Origin: Monilinia fructicola
Lineage: Eukaryota; Ascomycota; Leotiomycetes; Helotiales; Sclerotiniaceae
Direction: 5' to 3'
Assembly: GCA_008692225.1 (NCBI GenBank)
Contig: VICG01000007.1
Coordinates: 1 to 64,000, forward strand
DNA length: 64,000 bases
The translations under genes were made by a program, and so were the position numbers. Shown piece by piece: positions 47,701 through 59,356 of this stretch. The notes below the pieces were generated by a model. The model searched no databases and had not been told where the DNA came from. It was given only the letters and a program-made list of their open reading frames with translations. Numbering within the stretch: position 1 is the stretch's first letter; every line of letters starts with the position of its first letter.

Positions 47701-48171
47701 AGGGGAAGTATCTCGTTTGATGAAAACGTTTCTGGATAGCCTCAATTCATCTTACACGATAGAATTCTCCAGTCTGTAAGGTAAGATGTATTTCCCGAAC
47801 TTTGAATTGAAGTGGCAATGATACTTCAGGCCAGAAACACACCGCATGTATCGTCTAGTCTCGGTTCATCTGTTGAGCATCGTGGATACTATAAGCTGCA
47901 ATTGTCATTGAATACGATGCCAGGGACCCGGTATTCTGATTACTTCCTTGTGTGTGATGAGGTAGGTGGATTTTGGTTGGTGAGAGAGACAAGATGTTGA
48001 TGGGGGGTTTGTCGGCTTCAATTCTTCTGCATGGTTAAAAGATTTATATAAAGACCTCAAAAGTTTCCTAGAATTATAATCACCACCACCACCATCACCG
48101 ACACCATCATCAGATCAAGGCAGTACTTCAATACTTGCATCCGAAATTTCTTTTAAACAAGCAGAAGCAAA
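44709..48171. other. 3.4 kb interval with one broken candidate gene
   Basis: Apart from the candidate at 45101-45614 described separately, I find no supportable gene. Open frames at 46598-46885, 46924-47145, 47303-47563 and 47812-48000 lack domains and look accidental. The last 130 bases before 48172 hold an ACC-rich repeat (48082-48115) in the leader of the isochorismatase-like gene. Confidence 0.5.
45101..45614 (+). pseudogene. Candidate small gene broken by a stop and a frame shift
   Basis: From ATG 45101 the frame reads MAQSSNNRPNI, meets TGA at 45134-45136, then stays open (IQDDLLIDKTPIKNQDQTQD and on) to a run of 15 C at 45356-45370. After the C run a different frame continues open to a stop at 45612-45614 with the tail TSRKRYAVPACKIPASILRF. 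The two halves look protein-like and serine/proline-rich, and the change of frame falls exactly on a homopolymer, where length errors are common. It may be a real gene with consensus errors, a decayed gene, or low-complexity coincidence. No family recognised. Confidence 0.3.
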
Positions 48172-49145
48172 ATGAAGTTCTCTAGCTCAATGATCTTGGC
48201 CTCTGCCATCGCCGTTCATGGTACGTCTTCAATTGCATTCCAATAAATCCAACTCAATGCTGATCAGAAAACAGGGTATACCTTCGACCGCCTCAACAAG
48301 AGTGATGCCGCACTTCTTGTCGTTGATCACCAAATTGGGCTTTCTCAGATCGTGAGAGATTATGATCCAACAGTCTTCAGACAATCACTTCTCGGACATG
48401 CTGCTCTTGGGAACCTTTTCAACCTCCCCACAATCTTAACCACATCTGCGGAGCAAGGACCAAACAACGCACTTCCCGAGGAAATAATTGCCGTAGGTAA
48501 TGAGTCCCCATGACTTCAGGTTATTACTCATCATATTAGATGCACCCAACTGCCCCTTATATCAAGCGCCAAGGAGAAGTGAATGCATGGGATAATGCCG
48601 AATTCCGTGCAGCTGTTGAGGCAACCGGTAAGAAGCAATTGATCATCGGTGGTATCGTCACGGAAGTTTGTAAGTTTGTTCCCAAATTAAGTCAGCATCC
48701 CCATACCAATAGCAACTCATAGGCACTGCTTTCCTCGCCCTCTCACTTGTCGAGGCCGGCTACGATGTCTGGGCAAATACCGAAGCAAGCGGTACTCTCA
48801 GCGATAAACTGGCCTCAGATGCAAACCGACGTATGGAACAAGCCGGTGTTCATCTCATGGGATTGTTTGGAATCACCATGGACTTGATGAGAGATTGGTA
48901 AGTGATCCATTTTCTGGCTATGGAATCGTGATTGCTGACTGAAAGATAGGCGAGCCACACCTGGTTCTGCTGAAGTTCTTCCCTACCTTGACAAGTAAGT
49001 TGCTATATCATAACTTGAAAAAGACCACAGTAGAAACTAATAAGCATGCAGATACTTGGTGCCATATTCTTTGGTTGCCCGTGCTCATGGTTATGCTATT
49101 GGAAATGGTACTCTTATACCAGGAGAAGCCCAAATCCTTGTTTAA
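48172..49145 (+). CDS. Isochorismatase-like cysteine hydrolase, YcaC type
   Basis: Small alpha/beta hydrolase of the isochorismatase superfamily; the substrate is unknown. Six exons, 48172-48220, 48275-48492, 48540-48669, 48723-48897, 48950-48994 and 49052-49145, all in phase, give 236 residues. LLVVDHQIGLS supplies the catalytic aspartate (Asp34), and GGIVTEV joined across the third intron to CTAFLAL supplies the nucleophile (Cys133). The KRQGEVNAWDN segment is typical of the YcaC-like branch. The first exon (MKFSSSMILASAIAVHG) is hydrophobic and could be a signal peptide, which would be unusual for this mostly cytosolic family. The third exon's donor GTAGGT is chosen over a competing GTAATG because only it keeps frame. 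It converges with the oxidase gene downstream across 191 bases. Confidence 0.9.
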
Positions 49146-49336
49146 GTGATTCCTCAAAGAAATCCGAAATCCATAGTTCAATCATCACCATCATTCATAC
49201 TTCCAAATCCTCCTGAAGTAAATTCTCTCGTTCGCACAAAGGAGGTTGCCCTCAGGCACATGAACTGGTTCAAATCTGCCTTAAATCATTAGATCTCCTA
49301 GTTTTGCCGAGTAATTAATCAAAGCCTACTTTCAAG

Positions 49337-50735
49337 TCAAGTCAAATATTGTAATTCTCGCTTAGGAATGAGCCTTTCGTGTGCACTCCCCTTCTGATCA
49401 CGATCCCATGCCCATCGTTTAGCATGATCAGCATCCAATTCATTATCAAGCATCTTCACGACATAATCTCCAATGATTGGTAAGAATTTCCAGCCATGAA
49501 AAGATCCGCCAGTAGCAATATACAAATTCTGGCAGCGTGGATGTGCCGAGATAATGAAGTCCTGGTTGGGAGTGATCCCATCCCTGGATATAATGTTATA
49601 CTTGGCAATAGAGGAGAGTAGTTAAACCTACCAACACAAACGAAAGGAGTCGAACTTAAAACCCTCAGAAATTTTGCCATATATGCCTTTCATTACCCGA
49701 TGACATTCTTCTTCAAGACTTTTGGGAACAGTATGCTGCGCTTGGTCAGTTTCGTTAGGTGGATTCGAAATCATATGCCCTGATTGCTCATGTCGGGTTG
49801 TATTCTTGAGGCTGACATCCACATAGAATTTAAGAATACCATCGGGGTAGGAGGAAGGACCGCTCCTACAGAGAGTCAATGTTATTGTTTTTACCTCAAC
49901 TTGGTCAACCACTTACCCATGACTTTTCCAACTCCATGATCAAATACTGGAATATGTTTCATCTTTGCGCATTCAGTCTCACTTAATTTGACATGACCAG
50001 AAACGACTGCAGCTGCCGTAATTCGATCTTCTGCCAAAATATGATGCATCTGTGGTGCAGAATCTGCAAGCAACTTTGCTGTACCTGCACCGGTCGATAA
50101 TATGACCTTATCTGCATGGAAAGTCCTACCATCCTTCGTCAATACACCAATACAAGTACCATCCACTTTCAACGCAAGATTATCCACATCTCCCTCGATG
50201 AACTTTACGCCATTTGCCTTTGCGATTTCGACAACACTTCGGACAGCTTTCGTGGCCTCGGCCCATCCACTTCCTTCATTAATGAAGACTTCACTCACAC
50301 CCTTCCAATCCGTCCCTTCGAAAACAACCATTGTACATAGTTTTTATGTCTTCCGGTCCAACAAGTCGTGCTTGATGATCGAATATGCCCAATTTCTCAT
50401 AGTTCTCGATGATTCTTCGTCCAAGACCAGTATCATCAACAATTACAAACCCAGATTGATGGTAATATTGCTTATATAAAGGATCATTTCTCCAAAGTTG
50501 CCGTGCTTCGAGGGCTAATTCGCAATAAAATATGTCTTCATAATCAGCGCGAACGATTTTGTTGTAATCATGAGAAGCAGCAAGTGAACATGGGAAGGGA
50601 AATGAACGATCCAAAAGGATTATGGATGAATCCGGATGTTTGAGTGAGAGATGATAAGCGGTTGAGGTACCAAAAAACCCCCGAACCTACTATGAGATAA
50701 GAAGTATTGATAAAGGTCTGAGAATGAGACGTCAT
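49337..50735 (-). pseudogene. FAD-dependent amino-acid/amine oxidase with three frame breaks
   Basis: FAD oxidase of the DAO superfamily, most like fructosyl-amino-acid and saccharopine/sarcosine oxidases; oxidises a C-N bond and yields hydrogen peroxide. Start ATG 50735 (MTSHSQTF) leads into a GxGxxG site LIVGSGVF. The SLAASHDYNKIVRADYED segment is characteristic of the fructosyl-amino-acid oxidase branch. The C-terminus has YIATGGSFHGWKFLPIIG, the second FAD contact. Introns at 49866-49916 and 49584-49631 are in good form. The frame is broken three times: one base too many in the T6 run (50672-50677) that splits GxGxxG, one too many at about 50321-50330, and one too few in the C4 run at 49844-49847. 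Either a recent pseudogene or consensus errors; neighbouring bystin has the same problem. Confidence 0.8.
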
Positions 50736-50773
50736 TGTTGTCGTGCGAAGATAGAAGTTATCAACAACGTCAA

Positions 50774-50808
<35 letters not shown>

Positions 50809-50961
50809 TCAGTTAGTGAGGTTAGCAATGTTTCATCGCCAACGGAGACAATATGTGACCATCAAGTAGAGCGTAAGATGTTCGTAGATGGTATAAAATG
50901 AAGACTTTTGCGTTGATATGGGACATCAATATGAAAGTCTTTTGGTTTGTTCTCATCATTG

Positions 50962-50999
<38 letters not shown>

Positions 51000-51276
51000 T
51001 TTGTGTGTGTGCTGATGATATATACCTGGGTAGATACTGATACTGATACTGATACTGATATTGATTATGTAATAACCTTGTGAAATGAGGCATGAATTAA
51101 GGCAATGATTATCATTTAAAGAGATGAAAGTTTTGGCGGGGAAAATTCCAAAATTCCTTATCTTAGCGCCGCTAACCCCCGACAAACATTTTTGATTTTA
51201 TCAATTTTATCAACTTTACTAAACATCAAAATTCCCGTTACAACACACACCAACCAACCATATTATCAATCATATA
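50736..51276. promoter_or_regulatory. Divergent interval between oxidase and bystin genes
   Basis: Contains CAG/TAG triplet runs (50775-50812), a (GA)n run (50964-50997) and a GATACT tandem repeat (51033-51060). Upstream of the chosen oxidase ATG an in-frame stretch encodes poly-Thr and poly-Ala from the triplet run; I regard it as leader. Confidence 0.55.
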
Positions 51277-52788
51277 ATGCCTAAAGCAATGAGTCCAAAA
51301 GAACTCGCAAGAGCGGGAAGAAGACATAATCCTCTCGAAGATGATTTAGTAGCAAGTGGACCTCTGAAAACGAAATCCGGAAAAAAAAAGTCCAGAAATG
51401 ACGATGAGAGAGAAAATTTTGTTGATTCGAAATCGTCACGGAGAATTTTAAAGATAGGACAAGAGCTCGCCGATGAGGATGAAGCGGAAAGCAAAGCAGC
51501 GAAACCAAATGCAGCATTTAATTTCGATTCAAGATTTGAGGATGAGGAAGATGAACCAGAATTTGCAGAAGAGGATGGAGAAGAATGGGGAGATGATGAC
51601 GAGGTTCCAGAATTAGTCGAATTGGCTCCCGAAGATCGCGATACGTTTGGAAAATTCTTCCCAGCTGAAGATGACCCGTCGCAGATGTTGAAGGAAAGTT
51701 GGGGAGGAGCAGATGAAAGGGAGCAGGAGGAACAAGGCACGGATTTGACGGCATTAATTCTAGAGAGGATCGCTCAATTTGAAGCGAAACAATCTGGGCA
51801 ACCGGGAGCAGGTCCTGCTGGACCCCAAGACGACGGATTTTTCGTTCATCCTAAAGTATTAGAAGTCTATACAAAGTGAGAATTGCCATCATCTTTCTGC
51901 TAGCAAATGGCTGACAATAATATAGAATTGGTCTGATATTATCCCGATATAAATCAGGAAAATTACCCAAACCATTCAAGATCTTGCCTACAGTACCAAA
52001 TTGGGAACAAATCCTCGAAATCACTAGACCAGACAAGTGGACACCAAATGCTTGCTATGAAGCAACAAGAATATTCGTTTCAAGAACTCCAATTATCGCA
52101 CAAAGATTCGTGGAAATGGTTCTGCTTGAAAAGGTCAGGGAGGATATTCACGAAACAAATCACCTGAATGTCCATCTTTTCAAGGCTTTGAAGAAGGCGC
52201 TTTACAAACCAGCGGCATTCTTCAAGGGATTCCTCTTTCCATTGATCGGTAGTGGTACCTGCACTCTACGAGAAGCAAGAATTATATCAGGCGTTCTTGT
52301 GCGAGTTTCCATTCCAGTTCTACATTCTGCTGCAGCGATCAAAGGACTTTGCGATATTGCAGCTCAAGAATCATCAACCGGAACTGAAGGTGGCGGAGCC
52401 ACAAACATTTTCATCAAGGCTTTACTCGACAAGAAATACGCCCTTCCATACCAAGTAATTGATGCTTTGGTATTCCATTTCTTACGATTCCGAAGTGCCG
52501 ACCCAGCTAGTGTTCTACCTGGATCCGGGATGGAGGGGTTGACCCAATTCGAAAGATACGAAATTACCAGTCATCTGGCATCAATGCCTCCTTTCATTCG
52601 CGCAGAGATATAGAAATGATATTACGGAAGATCAGAGAGAATCGCTGTTAGATTTGATTAATGTGAAGGGTCATTCACAAATTGGCCCTGAGGTAAGAAG
52701 AGAATTGCTTGCAGGACGTGGTCGTGGAGTAGTCATTGAAGCTGAGGGACCAACTGTTGATGGCGATGATACGATGATGATAGATTAA
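51277..52788 (+). CDS. ENP1: Bystin, 40S ribosome biogenesis factor, with one frame break
   Basis: Nuclear/nucleolar factor needed for 20S pre-rRNA processing and pre-40S export. Exons 51277-51875 and 51926-52788 (50-base intron) give about 486 residues once one base is discounted, matching yeast Enp1 (483). The N-terminus is basic, then strongly acidic (EDEEDEPEFAEEDGEEWGDD). The bystin core includes LPKPFKILPTVPNWEQIL, TRPDKWTPNACYEATRIF, KALYKPAAFFKGFLFPL and ALPYQVIDALVFHFLRF. The frame that carries GSGMEGLTQ stops at 52613, while the next frame carries on as SKDTKLPVIWHQCLLSFAQR and RNDITEDQRESLLDLINVKG to a stop at 52786-52788. One extra base near 52546-52550 explains this. Because the gene is essential in yeast and both halves are otherwise well conserved, a consensus error is more likely than loss. 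Confidence 0.9.
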
Positions 52789-53442
52789 CTTATTAAGGAA
52801 TCAAGAAGGAACAACACCTACCTCTATCTCTATAGCATCCTTACTTTTTCCTTCTAATGAAAGCAACCAAAATATCAATCTCCAGCAGACAGGCAACCAT
52901 AATTGGAATCACAACTATTCGGCTGATAATCGAGTGAATCTTCAAACCCCTTGGATATCACTCCAAACCTTTCCTTAGAACCTAGAGCTTCAAATACGAA
53001 TTTAATAACATCCACATAGCAAAGACAGATACATTTTAATTCTGTCTTTTAAAGTCTACTGAATAGATTTCTCTGCCCTTCAAGCGCTACCAGACATTCA
53101 TCCCACAGCCCACAGCCTACAGCCCATCATCCACATCCTTCCCTCCCCATCCGCCGAAACACAAAAGGCAGCATCTCCACCCGTCACTTCTCCCCCACTC
53201 TCCATTCCCACAGAATCCACATCATACAATCTCTCATCCTCTCATAAGCGTAAGAATTTAAGCAGAGACAGTTAGGAGACAAGAGAGAGAGATGACCCGT
53301 GCTGGCTGCACTTGATTAAAGTTATTGAAGACTTTAGTTCGGGGAGAGGGGGGTATTCGGAAATTGATAATCAGCTATAAGGACCTGATGGTAATAGCGA
53401 TTTCAACCCTAGGAATGCACATTATCAGTGGGAAAAAGGAGT
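52789..53442. other. Intergenic DNA between convergent bystin and P450 genes
   Basis: About 650 bases of 3' flanking DNA, with a CACAGCCCACAGCCTACAGC short repeat at 53105-53125. No gene seen. Confidence 0.5.
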
Positions 53443-54975
53443 TCAACTTCCGCTCCTCAATCTCTCAGCTCCCCAAATCAACTCTATTTTTTCTCCCTTC
53501 ACACTCGAATTAAACCACTCATATATCTCAATTTTCTCCTGGCAAACCTTTGCACCCCTTAACACATCACTTTCCACCAATTTCTCCACCGCCATAAAAA
53601 GTTCCACTGTAGCTAGATTTCTCGCAATACATGCTCTACTTCCCGCCCCAAAAGCGAACCAATATTTATTTGCTTCGGGCGTGACATTTCCTTCCAGCCA
53701 TCTTTCCGGCTGGAAATCATGCGGGTTTGGAAAAACGTCCGAATTGAAGTGAAGCTCGTAAGCGGAACATCCTACGATGGCACCAGCTGGGAAGTACGTC
53801 GATTTGAAAGTCCATCCAGCGGGAGGGACAACGTGAGGTAGACGAGTGGGGTTTGCCATGCTGATGCGAAGCCCTTCTTTGACTACGGCGGAGAGATATG
53901 GCAGACCTTGGATTTTCGTGCTTGTCTGAAGAGTTTACATTGTCCATGATTTCAGCCCGGAGAATCTCATACCTGCAGTTGTGTTAATTGTCTGTGTCGC
54001 TGAATATTCAAGATCAACTTACTTGTCTGGACACAACACCAGATATCGCAATATTGTTGCGAGATTCATACCAGTAGAATCTGTCCCCGCGAACATAAGG
54101 TCTTTGCATGCAGACTTAACCTCCGACCTGCTAAAGCCCATGTTTAATAATCGGCCAGGGTAATTTTGACTCTCCTTGGGAGTGGATTCCACAAGATTAT
54201 CAACAAATTGATCAACCAGCTTTATGGAGTTCTCAGTGTTTAAATCCAACACAAATTTTTCCATTAACCACGATATCCAGATAAAGACCGTATTGGGCAA
54301 GTAAAAGAATCTTCCCACAGCCACAAAAGCATCAACAAACGCCGAAGCCGAAAGCCTTTCTCCCTTTTCCGAAGTCCCATTATAGTTCTCCTGGAAAAGA
54401 TGCGTGGAAATTGTATCCAAAGCTAAACTTCGAGCAAGATTCAAACAATTCACTGGTTTGAACCCTTTAGCTTCTTTTTCCATCCTCCCCACCATATTCT
54501 TCACACAGCCATATAGTAAGGCCTCATTGTCTCTTATACTTTTGGTCGAAAACAACGGCACAACAGCTTTCGCTCTCGGAGCTCTGAACTCACTATCTGT
54601 GGTCGAGAACAACGTTTTGTGACCATCTACGTCGAAATTGCATAGCATGGCGCTTTGGGAAACCCACCTTTGGATACGTATATAGGTGTTATGGCATCTG
54701 CATCGGCGATATCGACTTCGGAAGGTGATACGCGAACTAATTGGCCATATTGTTTGTGAAGTTTGTGGATGGTAGTTGCTTCATCCCCAATGTATGCATG
54801 TATAGTGTAACCACAGAGAGGTGATTTTCGGGAGCAGGGGTCCGGGAATATGTTGGAGAGGGTGAAAGGTGCATCGATATATGCAGCGGAGGAGGATGAT
54901 TAAGGTCGAAGTGGTGATCAAGACCATGAACGGATTTGTCGTCAATTGACCGAGAGACTTCTCGAGAATGCCCAT
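53443..54975 (-). pseudogene. Cytochrome P450 with three frame breaks
   Basis: Microsomal haem mono-oxygenase; substrate unknown. Start ATG 54975 (MGILEKSLGQ) leads to a membrane anchor VLITTSTLIILLRCIY and the proline hinge HPLQHIPGPLLPK. Further on are the I-helix LMFAGTDSTGMNL, the ExxR helix (VKEGLRIS), PERWLE, and the haem loop FAFGAGSRACIARN with its cysteine ligand. One intron, 53973-54022. About 494 residues are expected, normal for fungal P450s. Frame breaks: one extra base near 54801, one missing near 54637-54641, and one extra near 53920. All catalytic landmarks remain, so the sequence reads as a recently intact gene. It is either newly inactivated or mis-called; the adjacent bystin gene argues for the latter. 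No biosynthetic partners lie beside it, so a pathway cannot be named. Confidence 0.82.
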
Positions 54976-56626
54976 AGCTAGCAGGATTCGAAGGAAGAGA
55001 GATAGATTGAGTAATGTGCACTCTGCGAAGGTTTGGGTACGAAAAGATGGTATTTGTATGACTGATATCAATGAATGAACTTTATGGATACCTGGTAGTC
55101 TGTGACTCAATCGTAAATATGAGTGAGTTCACCCACCAATGAAATACTCACAACTTGCACCGCAGTAGATAGCGCTACCATCAAGAGTTCCCATTGCACT
55201 TCTGGAATTCCTTCCAGGCGTTACAACTCGAGTACGTGTATCGTGTATATTCACTGTGCTTACTGGAGACCTCGAGGGGCATTCAATCTTATAGCGAATA
55301 GTAGAATTCTATTGCGGAATGGATAAAGAATTGCCCTCTGAAAGCTTCATGAATCCCTTCTTTGAATTCCAGCTTGTATCTGGTTATCATGAGAAGAACC
55401 ATTATATATATCAAGTTGTTGCCATGTTTTAAAGACTCAGGGTCATCATTCTATACTCTGTACTTGTCGACTTTCGCTGTATTGTGGTCGCAAAGTGCTG
55501 ACAAATACTCCGGGACCCCGCTTCAGCCTCTGGCGCGAACCTCAAGAACATTGCAACCGGCGTGGATAAATCCTTCACAGTGCACTTTTTCGGCACTGTA
55601 CTGCCAAGATAGGTAATTCATCTCATCAATTACTAATTCCTCATATATCCTGTATTCAATCCAAAGCTGTGAGTATCGAAGCTTATTATTTAGCATTGTA
55701 CAACGTTAGGTAATTAATATCATATCCTGAGATCTCTTTAACCCAATACTGTACTTTCAATACCCCCATTAACCTCCATTACCCCTTCATTTCTCGCTTA
55801 CCTGCGTAAAATTCTCTTTAGCTGCGAATCTACGGAGGACATTAGCATTTACAGCCCTGGAGAGCTTCAGATGACCTCTTACAGTAAAATATTCGTTTTG
55901 AATTTGAACATTCGATATGTCATAATCCAGTGACACTTAAGAGGGGGTAAACTACCGTCAATACATCCAACAAAATGCCATTGTGTTGCCTTGACCATTG
56001 TCTATCTCTTACTTTTCCTTAACAATTATACAGAGCCTCTCATAGTAATTTCCCGAATTTCTTTGCATCATACATTGCATCAATCAAACATTAACGGTGA
56101 CTCTTGTTGTAGGGATGGAAACCTGGTGGTGGGTGACCTGTCAGATTATAAGAAGTGGCTAAAATCTGTGCACCAGTGCGTAAGCCACACCCCACAATCC
56201 ACCTCCCCGCACGCTCGGCACATATTTCAGGGTCAATAGGAATAAATTTATGTGGCTTACGCATTGGCGCACAAACATTGGCAGCTTAATGCGGTATATC
56301 TATCTTCGGAATGCTTCATTTAATACCGCCCGCGGTAGCATCAACATAATTCTCGAGTAGTACAGGCTGTGATATCCGACTTCGTCTGATTCATCATTCA
56401 AGTATCCTACCCTGATGGTATTGCAACCGGAAGTTTGTGTTGATATCTCGAAAGTACATGGAATCCGTCTATGCATATAGTACTCACAGTTATGTTGTAT
56501 TAACATGTGCTGAAAGGTGTTCGCGATTGACAACATATATATATATATACATACATAAATGTTCAAAAGCCCATTTTCTAAGTATTGAAATTTTGGTGTT
56601 AAACTTTACTTCGTTTGTTTGTTATA
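54976..56626. other. 1.65 kb intergenic DNA
   Basis: No supportable gene between the divergent P450 and glycosyltransferase genes. Includes a short inverted-repeat element at 56167-56274 and an AT microsatellite (ATATAC, 56536-56560). Confidence 0.5.
56167..56274. mobile_element. Possible 108-bp MITE with imperfect inverted ends
   Basis: TGTGCACCAGTGCGTAAGCC (left, from 56167) and the inverse of GGCTTACGCATTGGCGCACA (right, to 56273) match except at two positions, both transitions. The interior is about 60 bases and non-coding. No convincing target duplication was found, so it could also be a hairpin of another kind. Confidence 0.4.
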
Positions 56627-57872
56627 ATGTATTCAAATATGAGGGTCCCCCAGGCTCGGTCGATGTTCGCTATTGGAGGGCTGTGTTTTATTTGGATCTG
56701 GCTTCATACCCAAAATCATCAGTACTCTTTATCTAGTCCCACAAGGTTTTCATATTTTCAGAGTCTGAAGGCAAAGCCCACAATATCTGCGGCTCAAAAT
56801 AGAACAATGGGGCTGGGTGCGATTCTAATGGCAATATTGCCTGAGTAAGTAGTCAAAGTACTATTAGTGGAATATCTTGGACAAATACTAACTCTAGTGC
56901 ACTGAAAGTCGAACGGATCAGATAGACACTGCATCTCTCATGTCGTCTTATCTGGATATTGAAATTACCATCATTGATGGTGTAACAACCGTTTTGGAGA
57001 AGACGAGACCACCAGGGGGAGCTAAATTGAAGAAAGGTCAAATCGGATGTTGGCGGGCGCACATGAACATGATGCGCTATATCGTGGATCATCGACTTGA
57101 AACAGCCCTGATTCTAGAAGCTGATGTCGATTGGGATATTAGAATCAAAGATCAACTGGAAGAACTCGGGAAACATATGCCTGGTGCTAGCAAGACGCGG
57201 CCCTATGGTAGGCTTCATGCTCGTATATTCTGATGGTGGCTAATGTTTGCGTCTATCGTGTAGGCCTGGAATGGGACATGATCTATACAGGAACATTTCT
57301 ACACTATGCTGACGGGGAAAATCTTGGACCTGTGATTCGCTATTATGATAAGACTGTTGAGTCTTTAGATGACTCGAGGTGTGATAAGATGGATGGCGGC
57401 TGGGTTGCTAGTGATCTACAGGCTTATCAGACCCAAAAAAACCAAAGAATCATTCACCGCGCATATTGTAAGCCCAACTAGTTCTTCTTTTCCAATTACT
57501 AGTACATAAACTAAGATAAATTCTTTCTTTAAAGCGCCTTATGCGACCACAGGTTATATGGTAACATTGGAAGGAGCGAGACGTATTTTGTACCAACTAG
57601 GCTTGAACCAGCAGACTGCTGCTGTCGACCTAGATTTCTTGGAAGCGCATCATAGACGAGAGCTCAACGGCTTGGTTGTTGTACCGCCTCTTATGCAACA
57701 ATGGAAGACAGGGGATGCTGCCAAAAATTCGGATATTGAGGCGCCTAATCCAGCAGAAGTAGTAGTTGGCTCCGGCCCGTGTATCATACAGAGTATGCGG
57801 GCAAGTTTGCATGATCGTGCTTTCAACAAGTCGGGAGTGGATTGGATCGATCGAACTGATTTAACAAGATAG
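56627..57872 (+). CDS. Glycosyltransferase family 25-type protein
   Basis: Probable Golgi-type glycosyltransferase of the LPS-biosynthesis/collagen-galactosyltransferase family (GT25); acceptor unknown. Exons 56627-56844, 56909-57207, 57264-57467 and 57535-57872, all GT-AG and in phase, give 352 residues. A single N-terminal hydrophobic segment (FAIGGLCFIWIWL, about residues 14-26) suggests a type II membrane protein. Family marks: MGLGAILMAILPDRTDQID formed across intron 1, GQIGCWRAHMNMMR, and ILEADVDWD, the metal/sugar-nucleotide site. ATTGYMVTLEGARRILYQLG is also typical. The acceptor of intron 1 must be the AAAG at 56905-56908; the nearer CTAG at 56892-56895 would hit a stop. ATG 56627 is the first; ATG 56639 is an alternative. 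Confidence 0.87.
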
Positions 57873-58154
57873 AGAATGTAAGGAAATTGATAGATTCAGC
57901 CAAACTTTTGGTGTGTCCTTCCCACAAAATTGATAATTGAATACGCATGACACTTTTCGAGCACGTAACGCAACCTTATTGGCATCGTTCAAATACTTTC
58001 AACGGCTCACTAGAGATACCCTTAACGCCCAAGATGCCAAAGTGAATGAATGTGCTTTATATTTTGCTTTGAGTGAGACGTTCTGATGAATACGAGATGT
58101 TTTTTTCTGTCTTCGGAAAGCATTTGCTAGTGTTCTAGACTGCGCGGGAACATA

Positions 58155-59326
58155 GAAGGTTCCACGGGCCAACTGAACACACTGGCCAACTGAACAGTCT
58201 AACCTAATTGGGTCACCGCTTTTCGATCGTAATCCTCTATTTTCATTATTATATTTAATATTAAATTTAAATATAGTAAATTTATTTTTTAAATAATTTT
58301 ATATTAATCTTTATATACTAATTGATAAATTCTATTAATTTTTATAAGTATATTATACAAATTGTATTAATAATTTTAATTTAAAATGAATAATTCTTTC
58401 TTTTTAAAAGAATTATATATAAATATATATACTTATTTAATTTCTTAATAATAATAAAAACTCTTTTAAGAATTTATTATATATTTATTTATAATACATA
58501 AATTCTATAAGATTATATTAAGATCCTTTAATTAAAAATAAAAATAAAAAATATTTCTTTATATATAAATATATAAAGATTGAAAAGCTTTAAATTATAT
58601 AAAATTCTTAATAAATATAAAATCTTATAAACAATCTTTTTTTAATATTATATATCTTCTAATAATATAATAATTTTTATAATTAATAATTTTAATAATA
58701 AACTTAATTATTATTTATATTATATATTAAAAGAATTATAGAAATAATTTTAAAAAACTATTTTAAAAACTATATTATTAATTATATTTTTAAAATTATA
58801 AATATCGTTTATCTTATAATATTCTATTAATAATATATTAAAAAATAGTTATAATATTTATTAATAATATATTATAAAATGTTATATAATTTTCTAAGAA
58901 TCTATCTTTTAAATTTATCTTTTAAATTAGATTTATTATTAATTAATAATTTTACTTTTAAAGAATAAAACGTTTTATATATAATAATTTATAAACTTTA
59001 TAAATAATAGAAATATAAAAAGACTTAATATTTTATTTCCTTAATACTTTAATAAATATAAATCAATTAATAAAATATATTTATAAAAAGTTTACTATTA
59101 TAAATTTTATAAAAAAAATTATAAATCATTTTTTAATAATTTTTAATATTTTTATTAATAAAAAGAAAGTCTATTATGTGATTATTATTATTATTAAAGT
59201 ATATATTATAATAATATAGTATAAGAGTTAATTATACCTTTAGAGATAAGGTATTGCCAGCCTATCGACTAAAAGGGTTTAGCGCGTTCAGTTGGCCAGT
59301 GTGTTCAGTTGGCCCGTGGAACCTTC
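58155..59326. mobile_element. 1172-bp TIR element with an AT-rich, non-coding interior
   Basis: Perfect 41-bp terminal inverted repeats (58155-58195 and 59286-59326) begin GAAGGTTCCACGGGCCAACT. Each arm contains a direct duplication of GGCCAACTGAAC. TA flanks both ends (58153-58154, 59327-59328), a likely target duplication. Between about 58240 and 59240 the interior is almost entirely A and T with no open frame, which is the same texture as the RIP-affected subtelomere. The GC-rich arms are untouched. It may be a RIP-degraded DNA transposon or an AT-rich non-autonomous one. Confidence 0.85.
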
Positions 59327-59356
59327 TACATAAGATTAGTACTCTGTATAGTATTC

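Noticed and set aside
51277..51754. Long minus-strand serine-rich open frames opposite bystin
   Set aside because: They are the complement of the acidic and lysine-rich N-terminus of bystin.
56845..56908. Apparent frame break at the start of glycosyltransferase exon 2
   Set aside because: Using the acceptor at 56905-56908 instead of 56892-56895 restores frame and gives the expected LPDRTDQID motif, so the gene is intact.
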